The translations under genes were made by a program, and so were the position numbers. From Paenibacillus graminis (GTDB lineage Bacteria; Bacillota; Bacilli; Paenibacillales; Paenibacillaceae), in NCBI RefSeq assembly GCF_000758705.1, contig NZ_CP009287.1, positions 3,906,001-3,970,000 on the forward strand: a DNA stretch of 64,000 bases, read 5' to 3'. Below, piece by piece: positions 63,410-64,000 of the stretch (the stretch's first letter is position 1; each line of letters opens with the position of its first letter). Under the pieces are notes generated by a model. It ran no database searches. It worked only from the letters and a program-made list of their open reading frames with translations, and had not been told where the DNA came from.

Positions 63410-64000
63410 ATGTCAAAGATTTCGAGTCGTCAGCTGGCGATCCTGGAATTTATTCGTAACGAAGTCCGCAGCAAGGGTTATCCGCCTTCTGTCCGGGAAA
63501 TCGGCGAAGCTGTAGGACTGGCTTCCAGCTCCACGGTACATGGCCATCTGGACCGGCTGGAGAAGAAAGGGCTTATCCGCCGCGATCCAACGAAACCGCG
63601 TGCAATAGAATTGCTGGGTCAAGAGGATTCCGAGAATGTTCATCAGTTCGTTCAGACGGTAACACGCATTCCTGTCGTTGGAAAGGTTACTGCCGGGGTG
63701 CCAATCACAGCAACAGAGAATATTGAGGATTACTTTCCGTTGCCTACTCATTATGTAGGAGATAACAAAGTGTTCATGCTGTCCGTCCTTGGTGATAGTA
63801 TGGTGGACGCAGGCATTATGAACGGTGACTACGTCATCGTCCGCCAGCAGCAGACTGCGGATAACGGCGATATCGTGGTGGCCATGACTGAAGAAGATGA
63901 AGCAACCGTTAAGACCTTCTACAAAGAGCGTGACCACATCCGCCTGCAGCCGGAGAATCCGGCTTATGAGCCTCTACGTCTGAATCGTGTCACGATTCTG
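63410..64000 (+). CDS. lexA: SOS repressor LexA, 3' end outside window
   Basis: Represses DNA-damage genes; self-cleaves when RecA is activated. About 197 residues visible. The N-terminal winged helix ([40 protein letters not shown]) is followed by the cleavage site Ala95-Gly96 (VTAGVPITA), catalytic Ser130 in GDSMVDAG and Lys168 in ATVKTFYKE. Start ATG at 63410 follows GGGGTTGATTCCG. The window cuts the last residues. Divergent from yneA across a region with four LexA boxes. Confidence 0.97.
   Translation, partial: MSKISSRQLAILEFIRNEVRSKGYPPSVREIGEAVGLASSSTVHGHLDRLEKKGLIRRDPTKPRAIELLGQEDSENVHQFVQTVTRIPVVGKVTAGVPITATENIEDYFPLPTHYVGDNKVFMLSVLGDSMVDAGIMNGDYVIVRQQQTADNGDIVVAMTEEDEATVKTFYKERDHIRLQPENPAYEPLRLNRVTIL

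Overview
The window looks like chromosomal DNA of a Paenibacillus-type endospore-forming Firmicute. Reasons seen in the sequence: strong GGAGG ribosome sites with frequent GTG/TTG starts, a GerA-type spore-germination operon, a T-box in front of proS, CGAAC-type LexA boxes beside lexA/yneA, and a PDH operon ordered E1alpha-E1beta-E2-E3. The genus is my inference; no rRNA is present. I see no tRNA, rRNA, CRISPR array, prophage or intact insertion sequence. Most of the window is core chromosome, with one disturbed patch at about 24-36 kb.

Layout. 1-2 kb: amino-acid ABC importer (ATPase cut by the window start, permease, lipoprotein). 2.3-9.4 kb: alpha-glucan block (neopullulanase-type enzyme, glgA, glgB, divergent glgC) with a cluster of inverted intergenic repeats. 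9.4-13.6 kb: overlapping four-gene operon (lone PhnC-like ATPase, FG-GAP lipoprotein, response regulator, histidine kinase). 13.7-17.6 kb: MFS transporter, ArsR-type regulator, HAD phosphatase, DsbA-like thiol protein. 17.7-22.1 kb: topB, proS and its T-box. 22.3-24.3 kb: chemoreceptor. 24.4-31 kb: gerA operon, a 29-residue membrane ORF and a GMC oxidoreductase pair, set off by related GGGGCTRTCCC hairpins. 31.2-36.3 kb: transposase relic, gltD, folA-thyA, a hydrolase and two more gene relics. 36.4-41.7 kb: PDH operon. 41.9-48.8 kb: esterase, tyrosine phosphatase, thiamine pyrophosphokinase, NlpC/P60 enzyme, receiver-like regulator, Dabb protein, ThiF/MoeB and ABC-F. 49-54.6 kb: kinase fused to a ParA-like domain, then a tightly coupled set mutM-nfo-small ORF-thioredoxin-ABC-FtsJ methyltransferase. 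54.6-61.8 kb: HAD, rnz, metH, a lipoprotein and another HAD. 61.9-64 kb: SOS locus (membrane protein, DUF896, yneA, and divergent lexA cut by the window end).

How genes work together. GlgC makes ADP-glucose, GlgA polymerises it, GlgB branches it, and the GH13 enzyme can degrade alpha-glucans. PDH E1-E3 feeds acetyl-CoA. FolA and ThyA form the folate/dTMP cycle. MutM and Nfo are successive base-excision repair steps. LexA probably represses both itself and yneA: a LexA box lies inside the spacer of each predicted promoter.

Most promising unexplained items: a 29-residue hydrophobic ORF with a sigma-G-like promoter next to the germination operon; a 44-residue ORF coupled at both ends between nfo and a thioredoxin gene; the kinase/P-loop fusion; the four-gene signalling operon; and a repeated TATAACAG motif between the pdhA and esterase promoters.
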